Shown here piece by piece: positions 46,606 to 58,888 of a stretch of 64,000 nucleotides of DNA. The notes under the pieces are model-generated. The model ran no database searches. It had not been told where the DNA came from and saw only the letters and a program-made list of their open reading frames with translations. Position 1 is the first letter of the stretch, and each line of letters starts with the position of its first letter. The translations under genes were made by a program, and so were the position numbers. Where the stretch lies: NCBI RefSeq assembly GCF_006516965.1, contig NZ_VHLH01000002.1, positions 62,001 to 126,000 on the forward strand. The letters are read 5' to 3'. Source of the DNA: Pararhizobium mangrovi. Its GTDB lineage: Bacteria; Pseudomonadota; Alphaproteobacteria; Rhizobiales; Rhizobiaceae.

Positions 46606-46809
46606 TCACTTCTGCTTCTGCTTGGAAAGGCTCGCCCGGCCCTCGCGCGAGGACGAAGGCGTATGGGAGGCAAAGCCCTTGCTGGCGTGCTTTTCCTTGA
46701 GTTGCCGCGACATCTGCGCGGCACCCAGAACGCCCTTGCATGCGACCTTGCCGTAGTTCTTTTCCAGTTCGAGCTCGCGCTTGCGTGCCGTCTTCGTGTC
46801 GTCCGTCAT
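46606..46809 (-). CDS. Small basic conserved hypothetical protein
   Basis: 67 residues, rich in Lys, Arg and Ser (TARKRELELEKNYGKVACKG at the N-terminal part, SREGRASLSKQKQK at the end). No known domain. Its conserved-looking core and convergent position with the SRAP gene make it a likely real gene, but the function is unknown. Confidence 0.55.
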   Translation of the reverse strand: MTDDTKTARKRELELEKNYGKVACKGVLGAAQMSRQLKEKHASKGFASHTPSSSREGRASLSKQKQK

Positions 46810-47221
46810 GGTTCAGATCTCCCGGCCATGCCACGTTCGGCAGGCACGGTCATGTGCGTCGTGTCGATGATCGCCGCCGCACCATCACGCGTCGTGCGAA
46901 GGCGGATCTTGTCTGTCGTGACAATGAGTCTGATTTTAGCTGAAAATGCGACGATGTCACGCAGTTGCTGGTACTGGTTTCCGCGCGCGCACGATGTGTG
47001 GGGCGACGGACCGGCCGGGGCGGATTGCCGCGGCTTGACCCATCGGCGGCAAAACGCCATAAGACCGGCATGAAGACGCGGATCTGCGGCCGGGCCGCCT
47101 GCATTTGCCGGATCATTATTCGCTAGCATCCTCGCTGGCAGGGCCGCTTTTCGTCTTTCGTTCTTCCTCAACAGACAAGCGATCCGGCCAGCCGGAGACG
47201 TCGGCACGGGAGACGAACGAC
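46810..47221. other. 412-bp gap upstream of cysS
   Basis: No supported gene. Open frames here are shadows without motifs. It holds the cysS promoter; I see no T-box or riboswitch-like structure. Confidence 0.5.
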
Positions 47222-49641
<2,420 letters not shown>

Positions 49642-49672
49642 GGGCAGCCGCGACCGGGAGGACGTGAAAATC

Positions 49673-51292
49673 ATGGGCAGGGAACGCCTCTATCTCTTCG
49701 ACACGACGCTGCGCGACGGCAACCAGACGCCGGGCATCGACTTTTCGCTCGAGGACAAGATCACCGTCGCCCGCATGCTCGACGATTTCGGCATCGATTA
49801 CGTCGAGGGCGGCTATCCCGGCGCCAATCCCACCGACACGGCCTTCTTCGCCGAGCCGCGCACGAGGCGCGCCTGCTTTACAGCGTTCGGCATGACGAAG
49901 CGCGTCGGCGTTTCCGTCTCCAACGATCCGGGCCTTGCCGGCCTTCTCCAGGCGAGCGGCGATGCGGTGTGCTTCGTCGCCAAGAGCTGGGACTACCACG
50001 TCGCGGTCGCGCTCAACTGCACGAACGAGGAGAATCTGGAAGCGATCCGCGCTTCCGTCGCGGCGACCGTCGCAGCCGGCAAGGAGGCGATGGTCGATTG
50101 CGAGCATTTCTTCGACGGCTACAAGGCCAACCCGCAATACGCGATCGCCTGTGCGAAGGCAGCGTACGAGGCCGGTGCGCGCTGGGTCGTCCTTTGCGAT
50201 ACGAACGGCGGCACGCAGCCCGACGAGATCCGGTCGATCCTCACGTCCGTCATCGATGCCGGCGTTCCGGGCGACGCCATCGGCATGCATGCCCATAACG
50301 ATACCGGACAGGCGGTCGCCAACACGCTCGCGGCCGTCGATGCCGGTGCGCGCCAGATCCAGGGAACGCTGAACGGCATCGGCGAGCGCTGCGGCAATGC
50401 CGATCTGGTGACGCTGATCCCGACGCTCATGCTGAAACCGGCCTATGCCACGCGTTTCGAGACCGGGATCGACGCAGCGTCGCTCGAAGGCCTGACGCAG
50501 CTTTCCCACGCCTTCGACGAGATCCTGAACCGTTCGCCTTCGACGCAGGCGCCATATGTCGGCGCTTCGGCCTTCGCGACCAAGGCCGGCATCCACGCTT
50601 CCGCGCTCCTCAAGGACCCGAAGACCTACGAGCACGTCGATCCGGAAACCGTCGGTAATTTCCGCCGGGTGATGGTTTCCGATCAGGGCGGTAAGTCGAA
50701 CTTCGTGGATGCCTTGCGGCGGCGCGGCATCACGGTCGGCAAGGACGATCCGCGCCTCGACCGGCTGATCGCCCGCGTCAAGGAACGCGAGGCGACGGGA
50801 TACGCCTATGAAGGGGCCGATGCGAGCTTCGAGCTTCTCGCCCGTCGCATGCTCGGTGCCGTACCCGAATTCTTCGAGGTCGACGCCTTCCGCGTCATGG
50901 TCGAACGGCGCCACGACGCCAATGGCGACCTCAAGAGCATCTCCGAGGCGGTCGTCAAGCTGACGCTCGACGGCCGGCGCATCATGTCGGTGGCGGAAGG
51001 CCAGGGTCCCGTCAACGCCCTCGACCGGGCGCTGCGCAAGGATCTGGGCAAGTACCAGCACGAGATCGACGACCTCGAACTCGTCGAATACAAGGTGCGT
51101 ATCCTCAACGGCGGCACCGAGGCCGTGACGCGCGTGCTCATCGAATCGATGGACGGCGAAGGCAATCGCTGGTGGACGGTCGGCGTCTCCGACAACATCA
51201 TCGACGCATCGTTCTCGGCGCTGATGGATTCGATCGTCTTCAAGCTGATGAAGAACCGCGAGCAGGCCGGATCACTTGCCGCCGCGCAATAG
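49673..51292 (+). CDS. cimA: Citramalate synthase
   Basis: 539 residues from ATG 49673, preceded by GGGAGG. The aldolase barrel has DTTLRDGNQTPG at the start, HAHNDTGQAVANTLAA near 203 and NGIGERCGNADL. The C-terminal part is a LeuA-type allosteric domain. The length and order fit CimA rather than isopropylmalate or homocitrate synthase. It makes citramalate from acetyl-CoA and pyruvate, a threonine-independent entry to isoleucine. Confidence 0.93.
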   Translation: MGRERLYLFDTTLRDGNQTPGIDFSLEDKITVARMLDDFGIDYVEGGYPGANPTDTAFFAEPRTRRACFTAFGMTKRVGVSVSNDPGLAGLLQASGDAVCFVAKSWDYHVAVALNCTNEENLEAIRASVAATVAAGKEAMVDCEHFFDGYKANPQYAIACAKAAYEAGARWVVLCDTNGGTQPDEIRSILTSVIDAGVPGDAIGMHAHNDTGQAVANTLAAVDAGARQIQGTLNGIGERCGNADLVTLIPTLMLKPAYATRFETGIDAASLEGLTQLSHAFDEILNRSPSTQAPYVGASAFATKAGIHASALLKDPKTYEHVDPETVGNFRRVMVSDQGGKSNFVDALRRRGITVGKDDPRLDRLIARVKEREATGYAYEGADASFELLARRMLGAVPEFFEVDAFRVMVERRHDANGDLKSISEAVVKLTLDGRRIMSVAEGQGPVNALDRALRKDLGKYQHEIDDLELVEYKVRILNGGTEAVTRVLIESMDGEGNRWWTVGVSDNIIDASFSALMDSIVFKLMKNREQAGSLAAAQ

Positions 51293-51300
51293 GCGTTTCA

Positions 51301-52245
51301 ATGGCACGACACATCGAGGGTGAAGCGACGGGGCAGGGTGCCGCCGCGCCGATGCAGCCTGCCGGCGAAAGCCTTGGCGGGTTCGCGATGGCGTTCGGCG
51401 CCTACTTCATCTGGGGCCTCATGCCCTTCTACATGAAAGCGCTCGACGACATCTCGCCGATCGAGATCGTCGCGCATCGGGTGATCTGGTCGGTACCGAT
51501 CGGGCTTGCCATCCTCGTGGTTCTGGGACGCACCGCCGATCTTCGCGCGGCGCTGCGCAGTCCGCGAAGTATCGGCCTGGGGGCGCTCACCGCCGCGCTG
51601 ATCGCCACCAACTGGTCCGTCTATATCTATGCGATCGTCGCCGGTCACGCGGTCCAGGCCGCACTCGGTTACTATATCAACCCGCTCTTCAACGTGGTGC
51701 TCGGTCTCGTCTTCCTCGGCGAGCGGCTTACGCGGCGCCAGGCGCTCGCCGTCACGCTAGCCGCCGCCGGCGTGGCGCTGCTTGCCTATCGGCTCGGCGG
51801 GCTGCCGTGGATCTCGCTGGTGCTGCCGCTGTCGTTCGGATGCTACGGCATCCTGCGCAAGACGCTGCCGATCGGACCGGCGCAGGGGTTCACGCTCGAG
51901 GTGATCCTGATGACGCCGCTCGCGATCGCGCTCGTCGCCTGGTACGTCGCGCGCGGCGAGGATCACTTCGGCTTCGCGACGGGAGATTTCGATGGCGAGA
52001 CGGCGCTCATGCTGCTTGCCGGCCCGCTGACGGCGGCTCCGCTCGTGCTCTTCGCTTCGGGAGCCAAGCGGCTGCGCTACGCGACGATCGGGCTGATGCA
52101 ATATCTCACGCCGACGATGATCTTCCTGATCGCCATTTTCGTCTTTCGCGAACCGTTCGACCGGATCCAGCTTGCCGCGTTCGTGCTTATCTGGATCGCG
52201 CTCGCGATCTATTCGTCGACGCTCGTCCGCCGTCGCCATCGGTAA
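51301..52245 (+). CDS. rarD: RarD-type EamA-family transporter
   Basis: 314 residues from ATG 51301, only 8 bases after cimA. About ten membrane helices in two EamA halves; marks are FGAYFIWGLMPFYMKAL, IEIVAHRVIWSVP and NWSVYIYAIVAGHAVQAALGYYINPL (read in pieces). RarD proteins are inner-membrane exporters or permeases of unproven substrate, first linked to chloramphenicol sensitivity. Confidence 0.93.
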   Translation: MARHIEGEATGQGAAAPMQPAGESLGGFAMAFGAYFIWGLMPFYMKALDDISPIEIVAHRVIWSVPIGLAILVVLGRTADLRAALRSPRSIGLGALTAALIATNWSVYIYAIVAGHAVQAALGYYINPLFNVVLGLVFLGERLTRRQALAVTLAAAGVALLAYRLGGLPWISLVLPLSFGCYGILRKTLPIGPAQGFTLEVILMTPLAIALVAWYVARGEDHFGFATGDFDGETALMLLAGPLTAAPLVLFASGAKRLRYATIGLMQYLTPTMIFLIAIFVFREPFDRIQLAAFVLIWIALAIYSSTLVRRRHR

Positions 52246-52286
52246 CGATCGAAACGGTACCGGTTTTGCCCGGGATCCGAAGCGTC

Positions 52287-52898
52287 CTACAGACGCCGGA
52301 TGGTGGCGTCCGATCCTTCGTCGTCCGCCGAATGCGGCGCCGCGAAGAGCGCAGGCACGATCGCTTCCGCCTCGTCGACGACGATCGGCTTGACGAGGTG
52401 GGCGGTATGGATGAAGCCCGCCTCGGCCATGTGCTCCAGCAGCGTCAGCATGGGGTTCCAGAAACCGTTGACGTTGGCAAAGAGCATCGGCTTGGTATGG
52501 CGGCCGAGCTGCGCCCAGGTCATGATCTCGACGATCTCTTCCAGCGTGCCTATGCCGCCCGGCAGGCTGACGAACGCGTCCGAGCGCTCGAACATGGCGT
52601 GCTTGCGCGCATGCATGTCGTCGGTGACGACGAGTTCGTCGAGATGGCCGAGTTCGTTCCGTGTGGCTTCGCGGTCGATGAGAAATTCCGGTATGATGCC
52701 GGTGACCTTGCCGCCGCCGGCGACCACGCTTTCGGCGAGCGCGCCCATTACGCCGCGTGTGCCGCCGCCGTAGACGAGGCGCAGGCCGGCCATGGCGATC
52801 GCGTTGCCGAGCACGCGGCCGGCGGCGATGTAGGCTGCATCCGTGCCGGCCTGCGAGCCGCAATAAACGCATACCGAGCGTAAAGAAGATTCGGTCAT
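52287..52898 (-). CDS. LOG-family protein (TIGR00730, Rossmann fold)
   Basis: 203 residues from ATG 52898. The nucleotide-binding motifs are VYCGSQAG near residue 11, RLVYGGGTRGVMGALA and PGGIGTLEE near 114. Related enzymes release free cytokinin bases from nucleotides in plants and act on nucleoside 5'-monophosphates in bacteria. It is convergent with rarD and divergent from the large LysM gene. Confidence 0.92.
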   Translation of the reverse strand: MTESSLRSVCVYCGSQAGTDAAYIAAGRVLGNAIAMAGLRLVYGGGTRGVMGALAESVVAGGGKVTGIIPEFLIDREATRNELGHLDELVVTDDMHARKHAMFERSDAFVSLPGGIGTLEEIVEIMTWAQLGRHTKPMLFANVNGFWNPMLTLLEHMAEAGFIHTAHLVKPIVVDEAEAIVPALFAAPHSADDEGSDATIRRL

Positions 52899-53034
52899 GC
52901 TTGCGAGGAAGCCTTGCCGCGGGGCATTCGTCAAGGCGCATTTGGTGCGCCCGGGCTCTCCTTGAATGCCGCCGGCAAAAGGTCTAAGCATGTGTTAAAT
53001 CCCGCTAATTCGGGATTGTCCTCTTGGAGCCGTC

Positions 53035-55722
53035 ATGACCGGAAAGCAAGCCGGATATTCCGCCGTCGGCATCCTGGTCGTCGCGATCCTCATCGTCATC
53101 ATCGGCAGCTACGTCAACGGTTCCGATTCGCCGTTCGGCCTGAACGGCCGCGATCCTTCGCGAACCGCCTCGACGAGCGGTTCGAAGGGCACGAACGGCG
53201 AAAGGAAGGCAGCTTCCGAAAGGGACACGGAAGCTGGCGCGAAGCCGGCCCCGGACGACGCGAACGAAGCGTCTTCGAAGGACGATACCGGCAAGAGCGC
53301 CGCGCACGACAAATCGGCTTCGGCGAGGCCGTCGAACGAGCGGCAGGCGCCAGCGGACGCTGCGAAGGGCGTGGCGTCGCAGTCCGCTGCCGGCCAATCG
53401 CAGGCCGAGACGACGGCGTCCGCGAAGGCTGCCTCGGATGCCGGCGATACCAGTCAGACGGCCGACGGATCGCGGGAAGCGACCGAAACTGCGCCTCACC
53501 AGGCTTCGAAGGCGTCGGACGGGGCGTCCGGCGGGCAGGTCGCTCCGTCCGGTGACCAGCGGAATTCCGGCGAACGCGCCGCGAAGGCTGCGGATACCGC
53601 GAACGGTGCGAGCGATCAAACGGCGATCGCGGCCGAGGCCGGCCCCTCCGACAAGGGTGATGGCGGGGCGAACGCTTCGGTGGCGTCGCGTACCGGCTCC
53701 GCCAATTCGACGTCGAACGATGACGACGGTACGCAGAACAGGGATGCCGTGGTCGACGCCGAAAATGAAGGCGATGCGAAGCGGCAGACGACGCCCGTAG
53801 AAACTTCCACGGCACAGGAAGCCGAGAAGAGCGCGGAGCGTTCGCAGGAAAACGGTGCCGACGGCAGCACCCGTGCGGCATTGGCTGCGCAAACGGCCGC
53901 TCGCGAAGCCGGACAGTCGGCAAAGGCATCGTCTAGGCGAAGCGAACGGGCCTCGACGGGTGCCGAGATCGCCTCTGTCGACGAGGGCGACGATCGGACG
54001 GGCGGCAAGGCGGCGTCCCCGTCCGTCCGGCCACCCGGGCCGTCCTTCGACATCGTGCGTGTCGAGCCCGACGGGTCGACGTTGATTGCCGGGCATGCCC
54101 GTCCGAACGCGAAAGTCATGGTGATGAACGGCGACGACACCGTTTCCAGCACCACCGCCGATGCGGGTGGCGATTTCGTCGCCATGCCCGATCAGCCGCT
54201 CAAGCCCGGCAATTACGAGCTGCGGCTGCGCGACAGCGATGATTCCGGCGACAGCGCGACATCGCGGGAATCGGCGACGATCAGCGTGCCGAAGGACAAG
54301 AACGGCGACGTGCTCGCGATGGTGAACCGGCCCGGTGCCGCGTCCGATCTGCTCTCCGTGCCGACCGGCAAGACCCTGGCTCGTTCCCTCGACGGAACGG
54401 CAAAGCAAGCAGGCGAGCGGAACGCGTCGGACGAAGCGGCAAGGGAAACCGCCGCGAGCGCGGCGAACAGTCGATCGGCGCCGTCGTCGGGCAAGAGCGT
54501 CGCATCGGCAAAGTCTTCCGAAAGCGCATCCTCGAACGCTTCGGGCAAAAACGGTCCGACTGAAATTGCAAGTGTCGATGCCGGAAGCCAGAAGGGCGAG
54601 GGCGCGTCCAGCGCCGCCATCGCGCCCTCCGGGCAAGGATCGTCGGAACCGCATATCCATGTCGACGCCGTCGAGATCGACGGAGGCGACGTCTACGTGG
54701 CGGGTGCGGCGACGGCCGGCGATACGGTGCGCATCTATGTGGACGACGCCTTTGTCGGCCAGTCGCGCGCGACGGGCGAAGGGCGCTTCGTCGTCAACGG
54801 GTCTGCCGATCTGAAAACGGGCAAGCACAGCGTGCGCGCCGACCTCGTTGATCCGGAAAGCGGTGATGTCCTCGCGCGTGCGGCTGTGCCGTTCACGCGC
54901 CCCGAAGGCGATCGCTACACCGCCGTCGCCCGTTCGACGGAGGGTGCCGACGATGGGCAAACGGCGACGGCACGCCGACGCGAAGAGGCAAACCGCGCCG
55001 TTTCGAAGCTCTGGGATACGCTCAAGGCCGATGTACCGGACGGCAACGCGATCGAAGCGGCGCGCGCGCACGCCGAGGATCGCCTGCAGGCACTCGCTCG
55101 AAACGCCGGAGACGGTGCCGGGGCCAACGAGGATCGGCAGGACGCCTCCGGCAGAGACCAATCCGGCACGCAGGCATCGCGTGCGACACCGGCGAAATCT
55201 GCATTCGGCAGTTCTGCTGACGCGGACGCATCGGACGACAACACGGCGAACAGGGAAACGGCGAGCGTGCGCGATGCCGCGCGGCAGGCCCTGCTCAGCC
55301 TGCGTTCGCTGCCGGACCTGAAGGGCGCTCCCGACATCGCCGCACCCGAACTCAAGACCATGCGTGCGAAGGTCGCAGACATCGCCAACGCGCTACCGCC
55401 GGTCGCCGGCGTGCCTGCCGTCCGTGCGAAGACGTCCGCCACCGGCAACGAAGCGGAACCCGCAACCTCCGTGCAACCGGCGCTCGAACCGACGGACGAC
55501 TACGTCATCATCCGCAAGGGCGACACGCTCTGGCAGATCTCCCGGCGCACCTATGGCCGCGGCGTGCGCTATACGACGATCTATCTTGCCAACAGCCAGC
55601 AGATACGCGACCCGAACTACATCCTGCCGGGCCAGGTCTTCGACGTTCCGAAAAAGTCGGACGCGCCCATCGGCAAGGTGGAAAAGCTCCATCGCGCATT
55701 GCAGCACGACGGCCAGGGGTAG
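53035..55722 (+). CDS. Giant low-complexity protein with Ig-like domains and C-terminal LysM
   Basis: 895 residues. A membrane anchor (GILVVAILIVIIGSYV) at residues 12-27 is followed by about 310 residues rich in Ala, Ser, Asp, Lys and Thr, surely disordered. An Ig-like domain (FDIVRVEPDGSTLIAGHA) begins near 338, a second such unit (HVDAVEIDGGDVYVAGAA) near 540, and another disordered stretch leads to a LysM domain, VIIRKGDTLWQISRRTYGRG, up to ILPGQVFDVP. Such proteins are known in Hyphomicrobiales as LysM/Ig-like envelope proteins. It probably spans the periplasm to bind peptidoglycan. Confidence 0.9.
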   Translation: MTGKQAGYSAVGILVVAILIVIIGSYVNGSDSPFGLNGRDPSRTASTSGSKGTNGERKAASERDTEAGAKPAPDDANEASSKDDTGKSAAHDKSASARPSNERQAPADAAKGVASQSAAGQSQAETTASAKAASDAGDTSQTADGSREATETAPHQASKASDGASGGQVAPSGDQRNSGERAAKAADTANGASDQTAIAAEAGPSDKGDGGANASVASRTGSANSTSNDDDGTQNRDAVVDAENEGDAKRQTTPVETSTAQEAEKSAERSQENGADGSTRAALAAQTAAREAGQSAKASSRRSERASTGAEIASVDEGDDRTGGKAASPSVRPPGPSFDIVRVEPDGSTLIAGHARPNAKVMVMNGDDTVSSTTADAGGDFVAMPDQPLKPGNYELRLRDSDDSGDSATSRESATISVPKDKNGDVLAMVNRPGAASDLLSVPTGKTLARSLDGTAKQAGERNASDEAARETAASAANSRSAPSSGKSVASAKSSESASSNASGKNGPTEIASVDAGSQKGEGASSAAIAPSGQGSSEPHIHVDAVEIDGGDVYVAGAATAGDTVRIYVDDAFVGQSRATGEGRFVVNGSADLKTGKHSVRADLVDPESGDVLARAAVPFTRPEGDRYTAVARSTEGADDGQTATARRREEANRAVSKLWDTLKADVPDGNAIEAARAHAEDRLQALARNAGDGAGANEDRQDASGRDQSGTQASRATPAKSAFGSSADADASDDNTANRETASVRDAARQALLSLRSLPDLKGAPDIAAPELKTMRAKVADIANALPPVAGVPAVRAKTSATGNEAEPATSVQPALEPTDDYVIIRKGDTLWQISRRTYGRGVRYTTIYLANSQQIRDPNYILPGQVFDVPKKSDAPIGKVEKLHRALQHDGQG

Positions 55723-55793
55723 GGCGTCACCACGCTTCGATTTCCAGTATGAAACTCTGGATCCCCCAAGCAGAGCGTTTGACGGTGCGACTT

Positions 55794-55820
55794 TCATCGT
55801 ATATCGACGATTTACGATGA
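55794..55820. promoter_or_regulatory. Inverted repeat over the arsR-family start codon
   Basis: TCATCGTA (55794-55801) and TACGATGA (55813-55820) are perfectly complementary around an 11-base centre, and the right arm contains the ATG (55817-55819). Position and shape fit an autoregulatory ArsR/SmtB operator. Confidence 0.6.
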
Positions 55821-56164
55821 ACACCCAAAATCTCGAACGGAACGCGCACGAATGGTGCCGGATGGAGGCGACCAGCCGGCAGCTTGCCGCGCTCGCCCAT
55901 CCCGCGCGCCTTTCCATCCTTAACCAGCTCGCCGCGGCCGATGCGTGTTGCGTCAAGGACGTCGTCGGTCGTGTCGGGCTCGCGCAATCGACCGTCTCCC
56001 AGCATATTCGCATCCTCGTCGATGCCGGCCTCGTCACCTATCGCGCCAACCGCCAGGCTTCGGCCTATGCGCTCGACCGCGCGGCGCTGCACGCGCTTTC
56101 CGGCGAGATCGACGCCCTTTTCGAAACGTGCTGCGGCACGGGCTGCGAACGGTGCGATCGGTAA
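55817..56164 (+). CDS. ArsR/SmtB-family metal- or redox-sensing repressor
   Basis: 115 residues. The winged helix is LAALAHPARLSILNQLAAAD, then VKDVVGRVGLAQSTVSQHIR, then ILVDAGLVTYRANRQ. Cysteines are at about 14, at ADACCV near 42-43 and in the tail CCGTGCERC, so metal binding is likely. The start overlaps the candidate operator. Its stop overlaps the exporter gene by one base (TAATG), so the two form an operon and the repressor probably controls the exporter. Confidence 0.92.
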   Translation: MNTQNLERNAHEWCRMEATSRQLAALAHPARLSILNQLAAADACCVKDVVGRVGLAQSTVSQHIRILVDAGLVTYRANRQASAYALDRAALHALSGEIDALFETCCGTGCERCDR

Positions 56165-58056
56165 TGGCACCATCGAGGACCGTCTCCGCCGATTCCGGCA
56201 ACCCGCTCAGGACACTCGTCAATCTGTGGCCCTATATGTGGCCGTCCGACCGGCCCGACCTGAAGAGGCGCGTGGCATTTGCCTTCGCCTTCCTCCTCCT
56301 GTCGAAGGGCGTGCTGCTGCTCGTTCCCTATTTCTTCAAATGGGCGACGAACGCGCTGAACGGCGAGTCCGGCCTGCCGGATGCGATTCCAGCCGTTCTG
56401 GTCGCGCCGATCATGCTCGTCGTTGCCTATAACGCGATCCGGATTGTGCAGGGCGCCTTCAACCAGCTGCGTGACGCGCTCTTCGCGCGCGTCGGCCAGC
56501 ATGCGGTGCGCGAACTCGCCTACAAGACATTCGTCCACATCCATCGCCTTTCGCTGCGCTTCCATCTGGAACGGCGGACGGGCGGCCTTTCCCGCGTGAT
56601 CGACCGCGGCGTGAAGGGCATCGAGACGATCGTGCGTTTCACGATCCTTTCGACGCTGCCGACGCTGATCGAGTTCGCGCTGACAGCAGGGGTCTTCGCG
56701 TTCAGCTACGGTGCGAAGTATCTGGCGATCATGGTTGCGACCGTCGTGATCTATATCGTCTTCACGGTGCAGGCGAGCAACTGGCGCATTGCCATTCGCC
56801 GGGCCATGAACACCTCGGACAACGACGCCAGCACGAAGACGGTCGATTCGCTGCTCAATTTCGAGACGGTGAAGTATTTCAACAACGAGGAGATGGAGGC
56901 GACCCGTTTCGATTCCTCGATGGCAGGCTACGAAAGTGCCGCGACGCGCGTCGCGACCTCGCTCGGCTGGCTCAACATGGGCCAGACGGCGATCTTCGGC
57001 ATCGGCATGGCGGCGATGATGGTGCTTTCCGCCTCGGCCGTGCAATCCGGGCAGCAGTCGATCGGCGACTTCGTGTTCATTAACGCGCTTCTGATGCAGC
57101 TTGCCGTGCCGCTCAACTTCATCGGCTCGGTCTATCGCGAGATCCGCCAGGGGCTCACCGACATCGAACAGATGTTCGATCTCCTCGAGGTCGAACCGGA
57201 AGTGAGCGACCGCGCCGACGCCCGACCGCTCGATGTCACCGAAGGGCGCATCCGCTTCGAGGACGTCCACTTCAACTACGACCCGACCCGCGGCATCCTG
57301 AAGGGCATCAGTTTCGAGGTCCCGCCGGGCGGAACGGTGGCCATCGTCGGGCCGTCGGGCGCCGGCAAGTCGACGATCTCGCGCCTGATCTTCCGCTTCT
57401 ACGACGTCGGCAGCGGCCGGGTTACGATCGACGGGCAGGACGTGCGCGACATCACGCAGGAAAGCCTGCGCCAGGTCGTCGGCATGGTTCCGCAGGATAC
57501 GGTGCTCTTCAACGACACGGTCGGCTACAACATCGCCTATGGCCGCCCTTCGGCAAGTCGCGCGGAGGTCGAGCAGGCGGCGGAGCTGGCGCAGGTGGCC
57601 GATTTCATCCGCATGCTGCCGGACGGGTTCGACACGATGGTCGGCGAGCGCGGGCTGAAGCTTTCGGGCGGCGAGAAGCAGCGGGTCGCCATCGCCCGCA
57701 CTATCCTGAAGGCGCCGCCGATCCTGATCCTGGACGAGGCGACTTCCGCGCTCGACACGGCAACCGAGCAGGAGATCCAGGCCTCGCTCGATTACGTCTC
57801 GAAGGGGCGCACGACGCTCGTCATCGCGCATCGGTTGTCGACCGTCATCAACGCCGACGAGATCATCGTGCTCAAGGAAGGGTCGATCGCCGAACGCGGC
57901 ACCCATGGCGAACTCATGCAATCCGACGGCCTCTACGCCGGGATGTGGCGCCGCCAGCTCGAGGCGAACAAGGCGGAGTCGCAACTGAGGAAGGCGCGGG
58001 AGGCGGATGGTCTTGAGGACGCGACCGACGAGCGGATGACGAAGGTTTCATCGTAA
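56164..58056 (+). CDS. ABC exporter of the Atm1/ABCB7 type
   Basis: 630 residues, one membrane half plus one ATPase, acting as a dimer. Six helices cover about residues 40-330, including [16 protein letters not shown], a family signature. The ATPase has GPSGAGKST near 400, LSGGEKQR, and [12 protein letters not shown]. Bacterial Atm1 proteins export glutathione-bound metals or related sulfur compounds. Co-transcription with an ArsR repressor supports heavy-metal export. Confidence 0.92.
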   Translation: MAPSRTVSADSGNPLRTLVNLWPYMWPSDRPDLKRRVAFAFAFLLLSKGVLLLVPYFFKWATNALNGESGLPDAIPAVLVAPIMLVVAYNAIRIVQGAFNQLRDALFARVGQHAVRELAYKTFVHIHRLSLRFHLERRTGGLSRVIDRGVKGIETIVRFTILSTLPTLIEFALTAGVFAFSYGAKYLAIMVATVVIYIVFTVQASNWRIAIRRAMNTSDNDASTKTVDSLLNFETVKYFNNEEMEATRFDSSMAGYESAATRVATSLGWLNMGQTAIFGIGMAAMMVLSASAVQSGQQSIGDFVFINALLMQLAVPLNFIGSVYREIRQGLTDIEQMFDLLEVEPEVSDRADARPLDVTEGRIRFEDVHFNYDPTRGILKGISFEVPPGGTVAIVGPSGAGKSTISRLIFRFYDVGSGRVTIDGQDVRDITQESLRQVVGMVPQDTVLFNDTVGYNIAYGRPSASRAEVEQAAELAQVADFIRMLPDGFDTMVGERGLKLSGGEKQRVAIARTILKAPPILILDEATSALDTATEQEIQASLDYVSKGRTTLVIAHRLSTVINADEIIVLKEGSIAERGTHGELMQSDGLYAGMWRRQLEANKAESQLRKAREADGLEDATDERMTKVSS

Positions 58057-58186
58057 GTCTGAAGGATCGCGTTCGCTCGGTCCGCTTGGAACATCGCTTC
58101 CGCGCTGGCGGTCGGCCAGCGCGCCGTTGCCGCCCCTTGCTTTTCACGTTAGGCACACCCCCAACCGACCAACGGAACCCTGCGGC

Positions 58187-58885
58187 ATGAGCATCACACG
58201 AAGCATTCGCAACAGCCTGGTGCCGATCCGGCGCGAGGGATGGCCCTTCATCGCCGCCTTCTTCGTCGTCGCGGTGCTCCTCGGCCTGCTGTGGCAGCCG
58301 CTTTTCTGGATCGGCCTGATCGCCACCGGCTGGTGCACCTTCTTCTTCCGCGATCCGCCACGGGTCACGCCGGTCGACCGGGACTTCGTCGTGAGCCCCG
58401 CCGATGGGCGCGTTTCGGCGATCGTGCACGGTCGCCCGCCCGCCGGGCTCGGCCTCGACGACGCGCCAATGATGCGCGTTTCGGTGTTCATGAACGTCTT
58501 CGATTGCCACGTGAACCGCATGCCGATGCGCGGGCGCATCGCTTCTGCGACCTATCGCAAGGGCAAGTTCGTCAACGCAGAACTCGACAAGGCGAGCGAG
58601 GACAACGAGCGCAACGCCCTCGTCATCGAAAGCGCGCACGGACCGATCGGCTGCGTGCAGATCGCCGGCCTCGTGGCGCGACGGATCGTGTGCTGGGGCA
58701 AGCCGGACGACACACTCGAAGCGGGCGAGCGCTTCGGTCTCATCCGCTTCGGCTCGCGCCTCGACGTCTACCTTCCGGCCGGCGCCACGCCACGTGTGGC
58801 CATCGGCCAGCGCGCCGTGGCGGGAGAAACCGTGCTTGCCGAATTCTCGGCCGCGAAGGACGCTGTCGTCGGGCGGACCGATTAG
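58187..58885 (+). CDS. psd: Phosphatidylserine decarboxylase
   Basis: 232 residues from ATG 58187. An N-terminal pair of membrane segments is followed by [12 protein letters not shown] near residue 67 and [13 protein letters not shown]. The self-cleavage site is Gly-Ser in [11 protein letters not shown] near 188, which makes the pyruvoyl group. It converts phosphatidylserine to phosphatidylethanolamine. It is 3 bases ahead of pssA. Confidence 0.96.
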   Translation: MSITRSIRNSLVPIRREGWPFIAAFFVVAVLLGLLWQPLFWIGLIATGWCTFFFRDPPRVTPVDRDFVVSPADGRVSAIVHGRPPAGLGLDDAPMMRVSVFMNVFDCHVNRMPMRGRIASATYRKGKFVNAELDKASEDNERNALVIESAHGPIGCVQIAGLVARRIVCWGKPDDTLEAGERFGLIRFGSRLDVYLPAGATPRVAIGQRAVAGETVLAEFSAAKDAVVGRTD

Positions 58886-58888
58886 ACG

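Noticed and set aside
46810-47221. T-box or riboswitch ahead of cysS
   Set aside because: No T-box sequence or paired leader was found, and T-boxes are not expected in alphaproteobacteria.
53005-55161. 718-codon minus-strand frame opposite the large LysM gene
   Set aside because: Arg/Gly-rich antisense of a low-complexity gene; the plus frame has membrane anchor and LysM.
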